Shown here piece after piece: positions 48,914 through 57,864 of a stretch of DNA of 64,000 bases. Position 1 is the first letter of the stretch. Each line of letters opens with the position of its first letter. The position numbers and the translations under genes were made by a program. Source of the DNA: Sporosarcina sp. JAI121. GTDB taxonomy: Bacteria > Bacillota > Bacilli > Bacillales_A > Planococcaceae. Below the pieces are notes generated by a model that was not told the DNA's origin, ran no database searches, and was given only the letters and a program-made list of their open reading frames with translations. The DNA is taken from positions 1,751,136 through 1,815,135 of the forward strand of contig NZ_JACCCL010000001.1 of assembly GCF_013408665.1 (NCBI RefSeq). Direction: 5' to 3'.

Positions 48914-50737
48914 TTATTCCTCGTCCATCTTCAAGACAGCCATGAACGCTTCTTGCGGCACTTCTACCGACCCTACTTGTTTCATACGCTTTTTACCTTC
49001 TTTTTGTTTATCAAGCAATTTACGTTTACGGGAGATATCTCCGCCGTAACATTTGGCGAGGACGTTTTTCCCCATCGATTTGATTGTGGAACGTGCAACA
49101 ATCTTTTGTCCGATCGCTGCCTGTACAGGCACTTCAAATTGTTGTCTCGGGATTAATTTCCGTAACTTTTCAACAATCGCTTTCCCGCGGTCATACGAAA
49201 AGTCTTTATGGACGATGAAACTGAATGCGTCAACTTGCTCCCCATTTAGGAGGATGTCCATTTTAACGAGTTTCGATTGTTTATAGCCAATTAGTTCATA
49301 GTCGAGTGAGGCATACCCTTTCGTACTTGACTTCAACTGATCAAAGAAATCATAAACGATTTCAGCAAGCGGCAATTCATAGATGATGTTGACACGGGTT
49401 GAATCCAGATAATCCATCGTCATGAAGTTTCCGCGTTTTTGTTGACACAATTCCATTACGGACCCGACATACTCGTTCGGCACCATAATGGATGCTTTTA
49501 CATACGGCTCCTCGACATAATCGACTTTCTGCGCGTCCGGCATCATAGCAGGGTTGTCCACTTTCAATTCGGTACCATCCGTCAGGACGACGTTATAAAT
49601 AACACTCGGCGCCGTTGTAATCAGGTCAATATTAAATTCGCGCTCAATTCTTTCCTGAATAATTTCCATATGCAGCAGTCCAAGGAATCCACAACGGTAA
49701 CCGAAACCGAGTGCCTGTGATGTTTCCGGCTCGTATTCAAGTGCTGAATCATTCAATTCAAGTTTTTCCAATGCATCGCGAAGATCATTGTATTTGGACG
49801 TATCAATCGGATACAATCCGCAGAACACCATCGGATTCATCCGGCGGTATCCAGGCAACGGTTCACTCGCCGGATTTGTCACGGTCGTAATCGTATCTCC
49901 GACCCGTGTATCTCCGACATTTTTTATGGAGGCGGATAAATAGCCGACATCTCCGACAGTCAATTCTTCTCTCGGTGATATTTTCGGTGTGAAGACACCG
50001 ATTTCAAGAACTTCAAACTCTTTGCCAGTCGCCATCATATGAATCTTATCGCCCGGCTTAACTGAGCCTTGCATGATTCGGATGTTGACGATAACACCTT
50101 TATACGGATCATAATGAGAATCGAAAATCAACGCTTGGAGCGGAGCATCCGGATCCCCTTGCGGAGCGGGAACTTTCTCGACAATCTGTTCCAGTATATC
50201 TTCAATTCCAATTCCCGCTTTTGCGGATGCAAGTACCGCTTCAGAAGCATCCAATCCGATAACGTCTTCTACTTCTTTTCTCACACGTTCCGGATCAGCA
50301 GCGGGCAAATCGATTTTGTTGATGACCGGCAATATTTCAAGATCATTATCAAGTGCCAAATAAACGTTTGCCAGCGTCTGCGCTTCAATACCTTGAGCCG
50401 CATCGACGACAAGGATTGCACCTTCGCAGGCCGCAAGACTTCGGGACACTTCATATGTAAAGTCGACGTGCCCAGGCGTATCGATTAGGTGGAATGTGTA
50501 CTCCTGCCCGTCCTTCGCCGAATACGTCAGCTGTACTGCATTCAATTTAATGGTAATACCGCGTTCGCGTTCAAGATCCATGGAATCCAATGTCTGGGTT
50601 TTCATTTCCCTTGATGTCAATGTTTGGGTCTGTTCTAAAATCCGATCCGCCAATGTTGATTTCCCATGATCGATATGGGCGATGATGGAAAAATTTCGAA
50701 TGTTTTTTTGGCGTGCCGCTCTCTGTTCATGATTCAT
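48914..50737 (-). CDS. lepA: Elongation factor 4 (LepA)
   Basis: 607 aa translational GTPase. P-loop [23 protein letters not shown], then EF-G-like domains and the LepA-specific C-terminus ending in basic [19 protein letters not shown]. Back-translocates or remodels ribosomes. The upstream gene in B. subtilis would be spoIIP, displaced here by the coat island. Confidence 0.98.
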   Translation of the reverse strand: MNHEQRAARQKNIRNFSIIAHIDHGKSTLADRILEQTQTLTSREMKTQTLDSMDLERERGITIKLNAVQLTYSAKDGQEYTFHLIDTPGHVDFTYEVSRSLAACEGAILVVDAAQGIEAQTLANVYLALDNDLEILPVINKIDLPAADPERVRKEVEDVIGLDASEAVLASAKAGIGIEDILEQIVEKVPAPQGDPDAPLQALIFDSHYDPYKGVIVNIRIMQGSVKPGDKIHMMATGKEFEVLEIGVFTPKISPREELTVGDVGYLSASIKNVGDTRVGDTITTVTNPASEPLPGYRRMNPMVFCGLYPIDTSKYNDLRDALEKLELNDSALEYEPETSQALGFGYRCGFLGLLHMEIIQERIEREFNIDLITTAPSVIYNVVLTDGTELKVDNPAMMPDAQKVDYVEEPYVKASIMVPNEYVGSVMELCQQKRGNFMTMDYLDSTRVNIIYELPLAEIVYDFFDQLKSSTKGYASLDYELIGYKQSKLVKMDILLNGEQVDAFSFIVHKDFSYDRGKAIVEKLRKLIPRQQFEVPVQAAIGQKIVARSTIKSMGKNVLAKCYGGDISRKRKLLDKQKEGKKRMKQVGSVEVPQEAFMAVLKMDEE

Positions 50738-50766
50738 ATCAGTTCACTCCTATTTTAACTAAATAA

Positions 50767-50775
50767 ATTATAGCA
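50767..50775 (-). promoter_or_regulatory. Extended -10 element of lepA
   Basis: TGCTATAAT on the minus strand about 30 nt before the lepA start. No good -35 is seen; the TGN extension may compensate. Confidence 0.5.
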
Positions 50776-51352
50776 GATATCCGTCCATCTTGTTATATAT
50801 TTATGTTAAAACCTTTGTATACCAGGCTTTATAATGACTCTACTTAAACTGATTTCGTACTAATCTATAAAAAGAACAATAAAAACCCTTTTTTTATCAA
50901 AGTACCGAAAAAATATCACGGCACCCTCATTCTTAATACCAAGCTAAATGGAATTAGTTGTATAGTAGTAAATAGTATTCTTATCAAGAATTACCGTTAT
51001 TAATCGATAAATTTTTAGTTTAACCGGATTATATGGTACCCTTTCCCACTAATAAAACATATACATACAAGGAATGGCTTCAAATTAGAAATGAGGATCC
51101 TTATTAATTACTTCTTGAAATCACCTAACTTTTTCACTGTTCTTCAAAGTTGGGAATAAGACGTTATTAACAATGGATTCTTTTATACGTTGTCGGATTT
51201 TTCTTAAATTCTATCGAGCCTATCTTAATGTAAAGTCCATGAACTTGTATTGGATTCACCTTAGTTTTCTTTGATATAATTAATAGTAGCAGGAAATGTT
51301 TTCATTAGGACACTTCCTGCTTCACTTGATATAAATATTTTTTATTGTAATC
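50776..51352. other. AT-rich gene-free stretch at the left edge of the coat island
   Basis: No open frame with a ribosome site and no recognisable remnant. A hairpin AGCAGGAAATGT / ACACTTCCTGCT at 51288-51323 lies downstream of the ArsB-like gene and could end its transcript, though there is no T run on that strand. Confidence 0.45.
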
Positions 51353-52711
51353 TTAATTGGCAAAAACCAATTGGACCCAGAAATATAACAATGTCAATGT
51401 TACGATTGTTGTTATTGGAATGACAATCAACGTTACGCTTAGGTAATCTTTCCAAGTAACTTTAATTTTGTTTTTTCTAAGGATATGCATCCAAAGAAGG
51501 GATGCAAGCGTTCCAATAGGTAGTAGCAAAGAACCCATGTCACTGCCAATGATATTCGCAAGATATATGGTCTTTAGTGTAATCGGATCTAGCCCCATTT
51601 CAGTCAAGGTAATCGTCCCAATCATTAATGCAGGATGGTTATTAAAGATGTTAGATAGCATTGAAACTAACCCTCCCATGATGAAACTTGCTTGAAATAA
51701 CCCTTGATTTACAATTGGCTCACATAATTGCACTAGTAACGCTGTTAGTCCCACATTATGCAAGCCATAAATAATCACATACATAGAAAAGGCGAAAATA
51801 AGAATTTGCCAAGGAGTTTTCTTCAGTATATCTACAGGGTTAGTCCGTAAATGATACCATCGCCAAAAAAGTAGAGCGGCCGATCCGAGCACAGCTACAA
51901 TTTCAATAGGGACGTTAACAAAAGATGCAACAAAAAGTAGACAACGCATGATAAAGACAAATAATAATATCTTCATCATGAATTTAGTACGTTTTTGTTT
52001 TGTTTCAACCGAAATCTTCGTCTTTAGGGGGTGGAAATTTTTACTAAAAAAGACTTCTTCAACATCATTTAAAGAATTGGGTAATTTTTTCGGGAGTCTA
52101 TTTCTTAGAATCAAATACATTAGGCTCGACATAAAAAACAAACCTATTGTTGCCGGGACAAACATCATTGCCGTATGCATCCAAAGTGACATCTGAACAA
52201 TTTCCAACGCGATCAAGTTAACGATATTACTTACTCCTATCGGTGCACTTGAAGCTGTTGCAATGAGTGCCCCACTTAAGAGATAAGGAATTTGTTGATG
52301 AGGTTTTAGTTGAAGATTTTTAAGTAATAATAGTAATATAGGCGTAGTAATTAGAATACTCCCATCATTATTAAACAACAGTGTCATCAAAAAACACAAT
52401 ATCTGAACATTCCAGTAAAGACGATACCCTGAACCTTTCGATAGTTTTGCAAGATATGCGGCTGCCCAATGGAAAAAACCGAAACTCTCCAATATAACAG
52501 CCATAACAATCGTTGCAATGATTGTTATGGAGGCACCCCCAATTTTATCGATGATATCCATGATATCCGCTTGTGACACAATCCCTGTTAATAGAATTAT
52601 TGCCGCACCGATTGAAGCGGGCCAGGCCTCATTCATTCCTCTAGGTCTCCAAAATATGACTAACATTGTTGTTAGGAACACCAAACCGGTGATTACAATT
52701 TGAAAACTCAT
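51353..52711 (-). CDS. ArsB/NhaD-superfamily permease (arsenite-efflux-like)
   Basis: 452 aa with about 11-12 TM segments. The ion-transporter hallmark loops LLFNNDGSILITTPI and SSAPIGVSNIVNLIA, plus a second half-repeat SNIFNNHPALMIGTI, match ArsB-type transporters such as B. subtilis YdfA. Arsenite export is the family-based guess, but neither arsR nor arsC accompanies it; Na+/H+ or carboxylate transport are alternatives. The gene is isolated between lepA and the coat genes. A palindrome sits about 110 nt upstream. Confidence 0.78.
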   Translation of the reverse strand: MSFQIVITGLVFLTTMLVIFWRPRGMNEAWPASIGAAIILLTGIVSQADIMDIIDKIGGASITIIATIVMAVILESFGFFHWAAAYLAKLSKGSGYRLYWNVQILCFLMTLLFNNDGSILITTPILLLLLKNLQLKPHQQIPYLLSGALIATASSAPIGVSNIVNLIALEIVQMSLWMHTAMMFVPATIGLFFMSSLMYLILRNRLPKKLPNSLNDVEEVFFSKNFHPLKTKISVETKQKRTKFMMKILLFVFIMRCLLFVASFVNVPIEIVAVLGSAALLFWRWYHLRTNPVDILKKTPWQILIFAFSMYVIIYGLHNVGLTALLVQLCEPIVNQGLFQASFIMGGLVSMLSNIFNNHPALMIGTITLTEMGLDPITLKTIYLANIIGSDMGSLLLPIGTLASLLWMHILRKNKIKVTWKDYLSVTLIVIPITTIVTLTLLYFWVQLVFAN

Positions 52712-52818
52712 ACATTTACATATCCCTTCTTTTCAATAGAATAATATCCTCTTATTGTTTGTCCGTTTCTTTTATGTATATTCGCCTCAATCGAATAGGA
52801 ACGGGATGTATGTCCAAT

Positions 52819-52847
52819 CCTTTCAAAATGTATATATGTTTGAAAGG
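52819..52847. promoter_or_regulatory. Palindrome upstream of the ArsB-like gene
   Basis: CCTTTCAAA and TTTGAAAGG, a perfect 9-bp inverted repeat around an 11-nt AT-rich centre (ATGTATATATG). Could be an operator or a short hairpin; no adjacent regulator gene is present. Confidence 0.45.
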
Positions 52848-52917
52848 AACAGTTTTACACATTAACTGGACAACCGTTCGTATAATGGATGAAAAATAGA
52901 ATACGGAGAACTTGTCC

Positions 52918-52953
52918 AAAAAAAAATAGGCTGTCGATAGTTTCTCGTCAGCC
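52918..52953 (-). terminator. Terminator of the cotB-like operon
   Basis: Minus strand GGCTGACGA / TCGACAGCC (one mismatch) followed by TATTTTTTTTT, about 70 nt past the stop of the last coat gene. Confidence 0.75.
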
Positions 52954-53025
52954 CGAAAAGGGTCCTCCCCTTCTTACTATCTTCAATTAGAAGCAAATAA
53001 CGTATTAATGGAATGCAACAGGGGT

Positions 53026-53703
53026 CTACACTTTATGCAGCGTTTTAATATGTTGAAGGTTTACATAAATGGAGTTCTTCCTAGCTGTTTGAATCTCAAC
53101 GATTTGACCTTCTATATTATTTAATTTCCCTATAAAACTTTTATTTCCATCAATATTAAATACAACAATCTCACTGGCAAGCTTTTCAACTTGAACTTCA
53201 AAGGTGTTTGGCAATAATTCTTGATCCGATTGTATCGTAGTCTTCCGGTCATCCAGGCCGTAGGGTTTTTCATTTTGAGAATATGGAATCAGCCATTTCA
53301 AATGACTTAATGCAATATACATGGTCTTATAAATGGGAGAATCGAATACTAGATAGTCACTCATGATACTTGAAATACAACCATGCAGGGTATGACCGCC
53401 TGTGACATAAATTTCAACATATTTCCCTTTAGCTTTTAAAAGTACCTCTCCAAAAGTCAAATCTTCGTTATTTTCATCCGAAATAATGCTGGGGAACTCC
53501 ATTGGGGCTTTTAAATCGTCTTCATTATCACGGTCAACTGCAAAGTTTTGAATATGAACTAGGGGAATGTAGACAAAGTCTATTCCGTTAAAAAGCACAA
53601 TCATATCGCTGCCTAGGTCAATAACGGTCCCCTTTAGTTGTTTCTTCCCGGAAACTTCAATTTGAACAACTTCGTTAATAAGACTTTGAATAATTTTATT
53701 CAA
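53026..53703 (-). CDS. CotB-related spore coat protein with three Sm-like repeats
   Basis: 225 aa from TTG 53703, which lies 8 nt after AAGGAG; longer frames have no ribosome site. Three consecutive segments of about 55-60 residues each follow the pattern beta strands, Gly, then a hydrophobic strand ending in (V/A/L)xHI or HL: ending near VYIPLVHIQNF, YIALSHLKWL and YVNLQHIKTL. This is the CotB/Sm-like (DUF2642-type) repeat. No Ser-rich tail. Probably an outer coat structural protein, co-transcribed with the two upstream coat genes. Confidence 0.72.
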   Translation of the reverse strand: MNKIIQSLINEVVQIEVSGKKQLKGTVIDLGSDMIVLFNGIDFVYIPLVHIQNFAVDRDNEDDLKAPMEFPSIISDENNEDLTFGEVLLKAKGKYVEIYVTGGHTLHGCISSIMSDYLVFDSPIYKTMYIALSHLKWLIPYSQNEKPYGLDDRKTTIQSDQELLPNTFEVQVEKLASEIVVFNIDGNKSFIGKLNNIEGQIVEIQTARKNSIYVNLQHIKTLHKV

Positions 53704-53803
53704 ATTCACATCTCCTTCCTGCCTACTAGCTACACTACCCATGCTTTTCAATTAAATAAATGGGGACCTTTCTACAAACCATTTATTTACGTAATACTCG
53801 TTT

Positions 53804-55402
53804 TCAATCATTAAACTCACGATACATCTTTGCTGCATGCTTCATTAAAGCGGAGTATTGCATTTCTTCTATCGATTTTTCTTCTGATGAATTTGTTTGC
53901 TTTTCAGGAATATGATAGGTATTTGTTTCCGCGTGCTTCATAAGTGCATAATATTGCTTCTCTAACATTTCTTTTTCATTTTTCGGATTTTCTTGAAGTT
54001 GAGGCATAGCAGGAGTATTTGCTTCAACGGATTCAATTTCTTCGTAAAAAGCTGGTAATACACTTTCTTCAGCAATGCTGTTTTGTTGTGTATTTGCGTA
54101 CTTATTGCTATTCATGGTGCTCCATGTGTTTAAAAGTTTCCTCCTATTTTTACGTTTGAACTCAGGTTTAGTAATGTTAAATTGCTCTTTTTTTATAAAG
54201 CATTCAGCGGATCTTACAACATCCAGGTGACCCACTTCAAACGGTTGGACTTCATTCTTATTCACTAATTCATTTGTAACCTTTTGCAATAAGTTGAAAC
54301 CTTCTTCAGTCTCAAGCTTTGAACTTACTTGTAAAATTTCATCCAAAACATTCTTTACTTCCGTTGATTCCGCGAAGGGCTTTTCATTAAAAGTCGTTTC
54401 AACATATTGTAATGGAGTCATTTTGATTGTTAGTTGTTTATCATTTGCGTTATCTCGCTGAAATTCTGTCACTTGTTCTCCCTTCGGAGTATCGGGTTGG
54501 TCATGTGTGTCGTGATCACTTAATGTAACGGTTTCTTGAATGAAATCTACGTGTCGCTCAATATCAATATCAACACCCAGGGAGTCAGATGTTACTTCCG
54601 CTTCTATCTCTATTTCTACTTCTGGTTCTGCTACTACTGCTAAATCTACTTCTACTTTCGTTTCTACCTCTACTTCCACTTCAACTGCTGTCTTTGGTTG
54701 AACTTTTGTATGTGCTTTAGCATCATTTTCAACTACCGCTATTCCTTCTAGGGGGGCACCCGCAAAGAGAGCTTCAGTACTTGTTGCTGAATCCATTTTG
54801 TTTGTCGTTTGTAAATGTTTAACGGCATCTCGCTCTTCGGCATGAACCTCCTGTAACTCATTTAAGAAGGAATCAGACTTTTCCCTTGATGCATCTTCCG
54901 TAAGAGGAGTCTGTTGTGTGTTGGATGTGATTGAATTTAAGATATTCTGTTGTTCCAGATAATTAATTTTTTTGACCTGATCATCGTTTATTGTGCTATA
55001 AATGTTGGATATAATGGATTTTTGGATATAGAGTTGTTCCGTATTACAAATTACGGTAATGTAATTTTCAAATATTCCGCTTAACACCCCGAAAAACACC
55101 TGATTGCCGACGCTATTTACGTAGACCCAGTTGTATTTCAAAGCGTTCAAAACATCTACTAAGTAGTTTCTATCAAGATATGGTGTATTTTTTGGCGAAA
55201 CGTAAAAATCTTTAGCATTTTTTGAAAGGGCCCGGATATGTTGGAGTGCAAAGTAAAAAACATTTTGATCAACTTCAACAACTAGATGGTCTTGTTTAAC
55301 ATCTAACAAAATTCCTTTTATTAATTGATCGTCACTAAGATACAATCCAATTTCCATATCTATAAGGCCGGCTAAAGCTTTTTCAAATTTTCGCTCATGC
55401 AA
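53804..55402 (-). CDS. Large CotB-like coat protein with acidic linker and C-terminal twin motif
   Basis: 532 aa, TTG start 9 nt after GGAGG. Two Sm-like CotB segments occupy roughly 1-135 (IKGILLDVKQDHLVVEV..FALQHIRALS; WVYVNSVGNQVFFGVLSG). Then a long disordered region rich in Glu, Thr, Ser and Gln, with alternating Val/Glu tracts (240-282), a Lys/Arg patch (KPEFKRKNRRKL) and two copies of an 11-residue motif at 482-492 (KQYYALMKHAE) and 514-524 (MQYSALMKHAA). It looks like a coat scaffold with C-terminal docking motifs. No close relative recognised beyond the N-terminal fold. Confidence 0.7.
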   Translation of the reverse strand: MHERKFEKALAGLIDMEIGLYLSDDQLIKGILLDVKQDHLVVEVDQNVFYFALQHIRALSKNAKDFYVSPKNTPYLDRNYLVDVLNALKYNWVYVNSVGNQVFFGVLSGIFENYITVICNTEQLYIQKSIISNIYSTINDDQVKKINYLEQQNILNSITSNTQQTPLTEDASREKSDSFLNELQEVHAEERDAVKHLQTTNKMDSATSTEALFAGAPLEGIAVVENDAKAHTKVQPKTAVEVEVEVETKVEVDLAVVAEPEVEIEIEAEVTSDSLGVDIDIERHVDFIQETVTLSDHDTHDQPDTPKGEQVTEFQRDNANDKQLTIKMTPLQYVETTFNEKPFAESTEVKNVLDEILQVSSKLETEEGFNLLQKVTNELVNKNEVQPFEVGHLDVVRSAECFIKKEQFNITKPEFKRKNRRKLLNTWSTMNSNKYANTQQNSIAEESVLPAFYEEIESVEANTPAMPQLQENPKNEKEMLEKQYYALMKHAETNTYHIPEKQTNSSEEKSIEEMQYSALMKHAAKMYREFND

Positions 55403-55428
55403 TTTTTTGGCCCTCCTTCATAGAATAG

Positions 55429-55455
55429 CGTCGCTTCTGACAAACAGAAGCGACG
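55429..55455 (-). terminator. Hairpin between the two upstream cotB-like genes
   Basis: CGTCGCTTCTG / CAGAAGCGACG, a perfect 11-bp stem with a 5-nt loop. No T run follows, so it may be a weak terminator or an mRNA-processing/stability hairpin. Confidence 0.5.
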
Positions 55456-55481
55456 AATGTATCAAATAACTATTTACTTTT

Positions 55482-55970
55482 TCACTTCGAGTCTTTTGAT
55501 TTATTATCTTTTCCTTGATTACTATCTTCGTCTGTTTTCGTTTTTTCGATTTTGACTCCGTAGCTAATATTCCTGATATGAAAAAGGGAGACTCGGATAA
55601 TCTCTTCGTTTGCGACGATTGTTACAAAATCATCAGAAACAATGTCCATTATACCCTCTAGTGCTTCTGGTCCTCCGCGGTTGATTTTTACCCATCGAAG
55701 TGTTAATTTCCCCAAAACACTCTTGAAATCTTTAGCTTGAATGAATGTAAAGTCATCAGGAATTTCAACGGCAAGTTGCACTTGATCTTTTGCATTATAA
55801 GTTAGGCTTTTAATGTGCTGTGTATTGTAATAGATGATTCCTTCCTCTGCGTTAAGTAATGTAATGTAATCCTCGTCTGCTGCCAGTAACTTACCAATAC
55901 GTGATTCAGGTCCCCCTCTATCGACTTTAATTACTCTATCAACCAGTGAGTGTATCATTTCCGTATTCAT
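55482..55970 (-). CDS. CotB-like spore coat protein
   Basis: 162 aa, AAAGGAGG 10 nt before the ATG. Two Sm-like repeats each start with the CotB hallmark: KVDRGGPES (residues 16-23) and KINRGGPEA (96-103), and end in QHIKSL and FHIRNIS. B. subtilis CotB has the same RGGPE repeats followed by a long Ser/Lys-rich tail phosphorylated by CotH; here the tail is short and acidic/polar (DEDSNQGKDNKSKDSK). First of three coat genes transcribed away from cotG/cotH. Confidence 0.85.
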   Translation of the reverse strand: MNTEMIHSLVDRVIKVDRGGPESRIGKLLAADEDYITLLNAEEGIIYYNTQHIKSLTYNAKDQVQLAVEIPDDFTFIQAKDFKSVLGKLTLRWVKINRGGPEALEGIMDIVSDDFVTIVANEEIIRVSLFHIRNISYGVKIEKTKTDEDSNQGKDNKSKDSK

Positions 55971-56321
55971 TAAGTTCCAACCTCCTTTTATCGTGTCCTG
56001 CTATCTATATGTATCTTAGGTTGAGAAGGTTATGGTCATTTGCCCAGTTCAAATAAATGGGCCAAGTACAAATATTTTTTATAATATAGGCCGAGCAATT
56101 ATATCTCCCGCTCTTTTTCAGTTTTTGAAGAACCTTAATATGCATAAATTTAACTTCATACTATATTAGTAGTCGTCATGGTTTGCGTACTAACAGAGCA
56201 TTATTACTATTAAGTTTTCCAATATGTCAAAGCAATCTATGCCCCATCAGATTTCCTGCCGACACAGTAAAAATAGTATTGAATACAATGGTATAGACTA
56301 TAAAAAGAAGGTGGGATTTTT
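55971..56321. promoter_or_regulatory. Divergent control region of the coat island
   Basis: About 350 bp between the cotB-like operon (minus) and cotG-cotH-SET (plus). On the plus strand TTAATA (56135-56140), 16 bp, CATACTATA (56157-56165): the -10 matches the late sporulation sigma-K form CATAnnnTA. On the minus strand CATATAGATA lies about 50 nt before the cotB-like start. Assignment to sigma-K or sigma-G is tentative. Confidence 0.5.
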
Positions 56322-56594
56322 ATGCCAAAAGGAAAAAAAGCTAGAGGTCGCCGTTCAAATTCAGGTTCTAATTCTACAGGTAATACATCGACGGGCTCTG
56401 GTTCAAGAGATTCTACATCGACGGGCTCTGATTCAAGAGGTTCTACATCGACAGGCTCTGGGTCAAGAGGTTCTACATCGACGGGTTCTGGGTCAAGAGG
56501 TTCTACATCGACGGGCTCTGGGTCAAGAGGTTCTACATCGACAGGCTCTTCTTCGAGAGGTCGACGGAAGGGTCGACGTAAAGGACGTCGTTGA
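56322..56594 (+). CDS. CotG-like Ser/Thr/Gly/Arg repeat coat protein
   Basis: 90 aa, ATG after AAGGTGG. A basic head (PKGKKARGRR), six tandem 10-residue repeats of the type STSTGSGSRG, and a basic tail (RGRRKGRRKGRR). The repeat is also evident in DNA (30-bp unit, 56382-56561). Size, composition and position next to cotH match the role of CotG, a Ser-rich, basic coat protein phosphorylated by CotH; the sequence itself is not homologous in detail to B. subtilis CotG. Expected pI is very high. Confidence 0.78.
   Translation: MPKGKKARGRRSNSGSNSTGNTSTGSGSRDSTSTGSDSRGSTSTGSGSRGSTSTGSGSRGSTSTGSGSRGSTSTGSSSRGRRKGRRKGRR
56382..56561 (+). repeat. Six tandem 30-bp repeats inside the cotG-like gene
   Basis: Units of the type tctacatcgacgggctctgg + tcaagaggt, near identical, encode the STSTGSGSRG decapeptide. 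Small substitutions (GSD, SSS) mark the outer units; copy number probably varies between strains. Confidence 0.9.
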
Positions 56595-56606
56595 CGAAAA
56601 GAAAAA

Positions 56607-56639
56607 GACTACTTCCTCCTAATCAAGGAGGAAGTAGTC
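56607..56639 (+). terminator. Hairpin between cotG-like gene and cotH
   Basis: GACTACTTCCTCC / GGAGGAAGTAGTC, a perfect 13-bp stem with a 7-nt loop, then TCTATTTTC. It should reduce transcription into cotH, giving a high cotG to cotH ratio. Confidence 0.75.
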
Positions 56640-56707
56640 TCTATTTTCAAAACCTGTTGGCCGTTCACTAAATAAGCGGATTGAATAACAGAAAGGGAAG
56701 AGATTTT

Positions 56708-57793
56708 ATGTCCTATCTAATTCCATCTTATTCTTTAAAAATTGAAGACGAGAATTTAGAAGAATTACGGAGCGATTTATGGAATAATGAACCTGTTCCC
56801 GCTGATTTGATAGTGGAAGGTGTCACCTATGATATCGATATTGCCTATAGGGGCTCTTACACACGTAAATTTCGTAAAAAATCTTATCGTGTCGAGTTCA
56901 TTGATCCAAAAATGTTCTCCGGTGCCCGCGAAATTCATCTTAATGCAGAGTATAGAGACCCCTCTCTAATCCGCAATAAACTTTCTTTCGACTTCTTTCA
57001 TGATCTCGGGATTCTAGTACCGCATAGTCAACATATTAATTTATCCCGCAATGAGTTCCATAAAGGTGTTTATTTACAGTTGGAATCCGTTGATGAATTT
57101 TTCTTAAAAAAGAGATGTCTTCCAATGGGTCCTATTTTTTATGCAGTCAATAATAATGCCAACTTTTCCTTGATAAGAGACGAGAAGATGAAAACATCGC
57201 TTCTTTCGGGTTATCAACGAGCTTTTGGAAACCAATCGGACGATAACATCCTCCAGGAACTTATACTTAAAATAAACACCATACCTCTTTCTGATTTCTC
57301 TACTGAAATTTGCCGGTATATCAATATCGATACACTTTTACGTTGGCTCGCAGGAGCTGTTTGCACAATGAATAACGATGGATTCACTCATAACTATGCG
57401 TTATACCATAACAGCGAGACGTGTTTGTTTGAAATCATCCCTTGGGACTATGATGCAACTTGGGGCAGGAAAGTCAACGGAGGAATCATGTCGTTCGATT
57501 ACGTTCCTATTGAAGGGAAAAAGAACAATCACCTCCTCTATCTCTTAATGCGTGTCCCAGAATTCCGCAAACTATATAGAAACATCTTGGAAGAAATTTT
57601 GGAAACTAAGTTTACAGTTGACTATATGGAAAATAAAATAGTTACTCTACACAAATCCTTACGTCCACACATCCTTCTCGATCCATATAAAAAGAACGCT
57701 ATTGATACATTTGACAATGAACCTGATTTTATCTATCAATTTATTCGCAACCGCAACAGTTATTTGAAAAAACACCTTGTGAAATTTGATTAA
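56708..57793 (+). CDS. cotH: Spore coat protein kinase CotH
   Basis: 361 aa, the same length as B. subtilis CotH. Shared landmarks: DIDIAYRGS, KKSYRVEF, GAREIHLNAEY(R/K)DPSL, GVYLQLESVDEFFL, AIFYAV-like PIFYAVNNNANFSL, DGFTHNYALY and the metal/catalytic block IIPWDYDATWGR. CotH is an atypical protein kinase that phosphorylates Ser in CotB and CotG and is needed for outer coat assembly. ATG 56708 is preferred to the upstream TTG. Confidence 0.95.
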   Translation: MSYLIPSYSLKIEDENLEELRSDLWNNEPVPADLIVEGVTYDIDIAYRGSYTRKFRKKSYRVEFIDPKMFSGAREIHLNAEYRDPSLIRNKLSFDFFHDLGILVPHSQHINLSRNEFHKGVYLQLESVDEFFLKKRCLPMGPIFYAVNNNANFSLIRDEKMKTSLLSGYQRAFGNQSDDNILQELILKINTIPLSDFSTEICRYINIDTLLRWLAGAVCTMNNDGFTHNYALYHNSETCLFEIIPWDYDATWGRKVNGGIMSFDYVPIEGKKNNHLLYLLMRVPEFRKLYRNILEEILETKFTVDYMENKIVTLHKSLRPHILLDPYKKNAIDTFDNEPDFIYQFIRNRNSYLKKHLVKFD

Positions 57794-57864
57794 ATGAGCA
57801 CTTACTTTATCATCCTAAAATCACTCAATATAGTGATCAGAAGTTTTTGAAAGGAGATACTTCG

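Larger units (their letters stand above)
52712..53025. other. Intergenic region between coat gene and ArsB-like gene
   Basis: Contains a perfect palindrome at 52819-52847 and the terminator of the coat operon at about 52918-52953. No coding sequence was seen. Confidence 0.55.

Noticed and set aside
50776..51352. Possible degraded mobile element left of the coat island
   Set aside because: No transposase-like frame, no terminal inverted repeats and no target duplication could be seen.
56224..56622. 132-aa plus-strand frame through the cotG-like repeats
   Set aside because: A shadow kept open because the repeat unit is a multiple of three; no ribosome site and unnatural composition.
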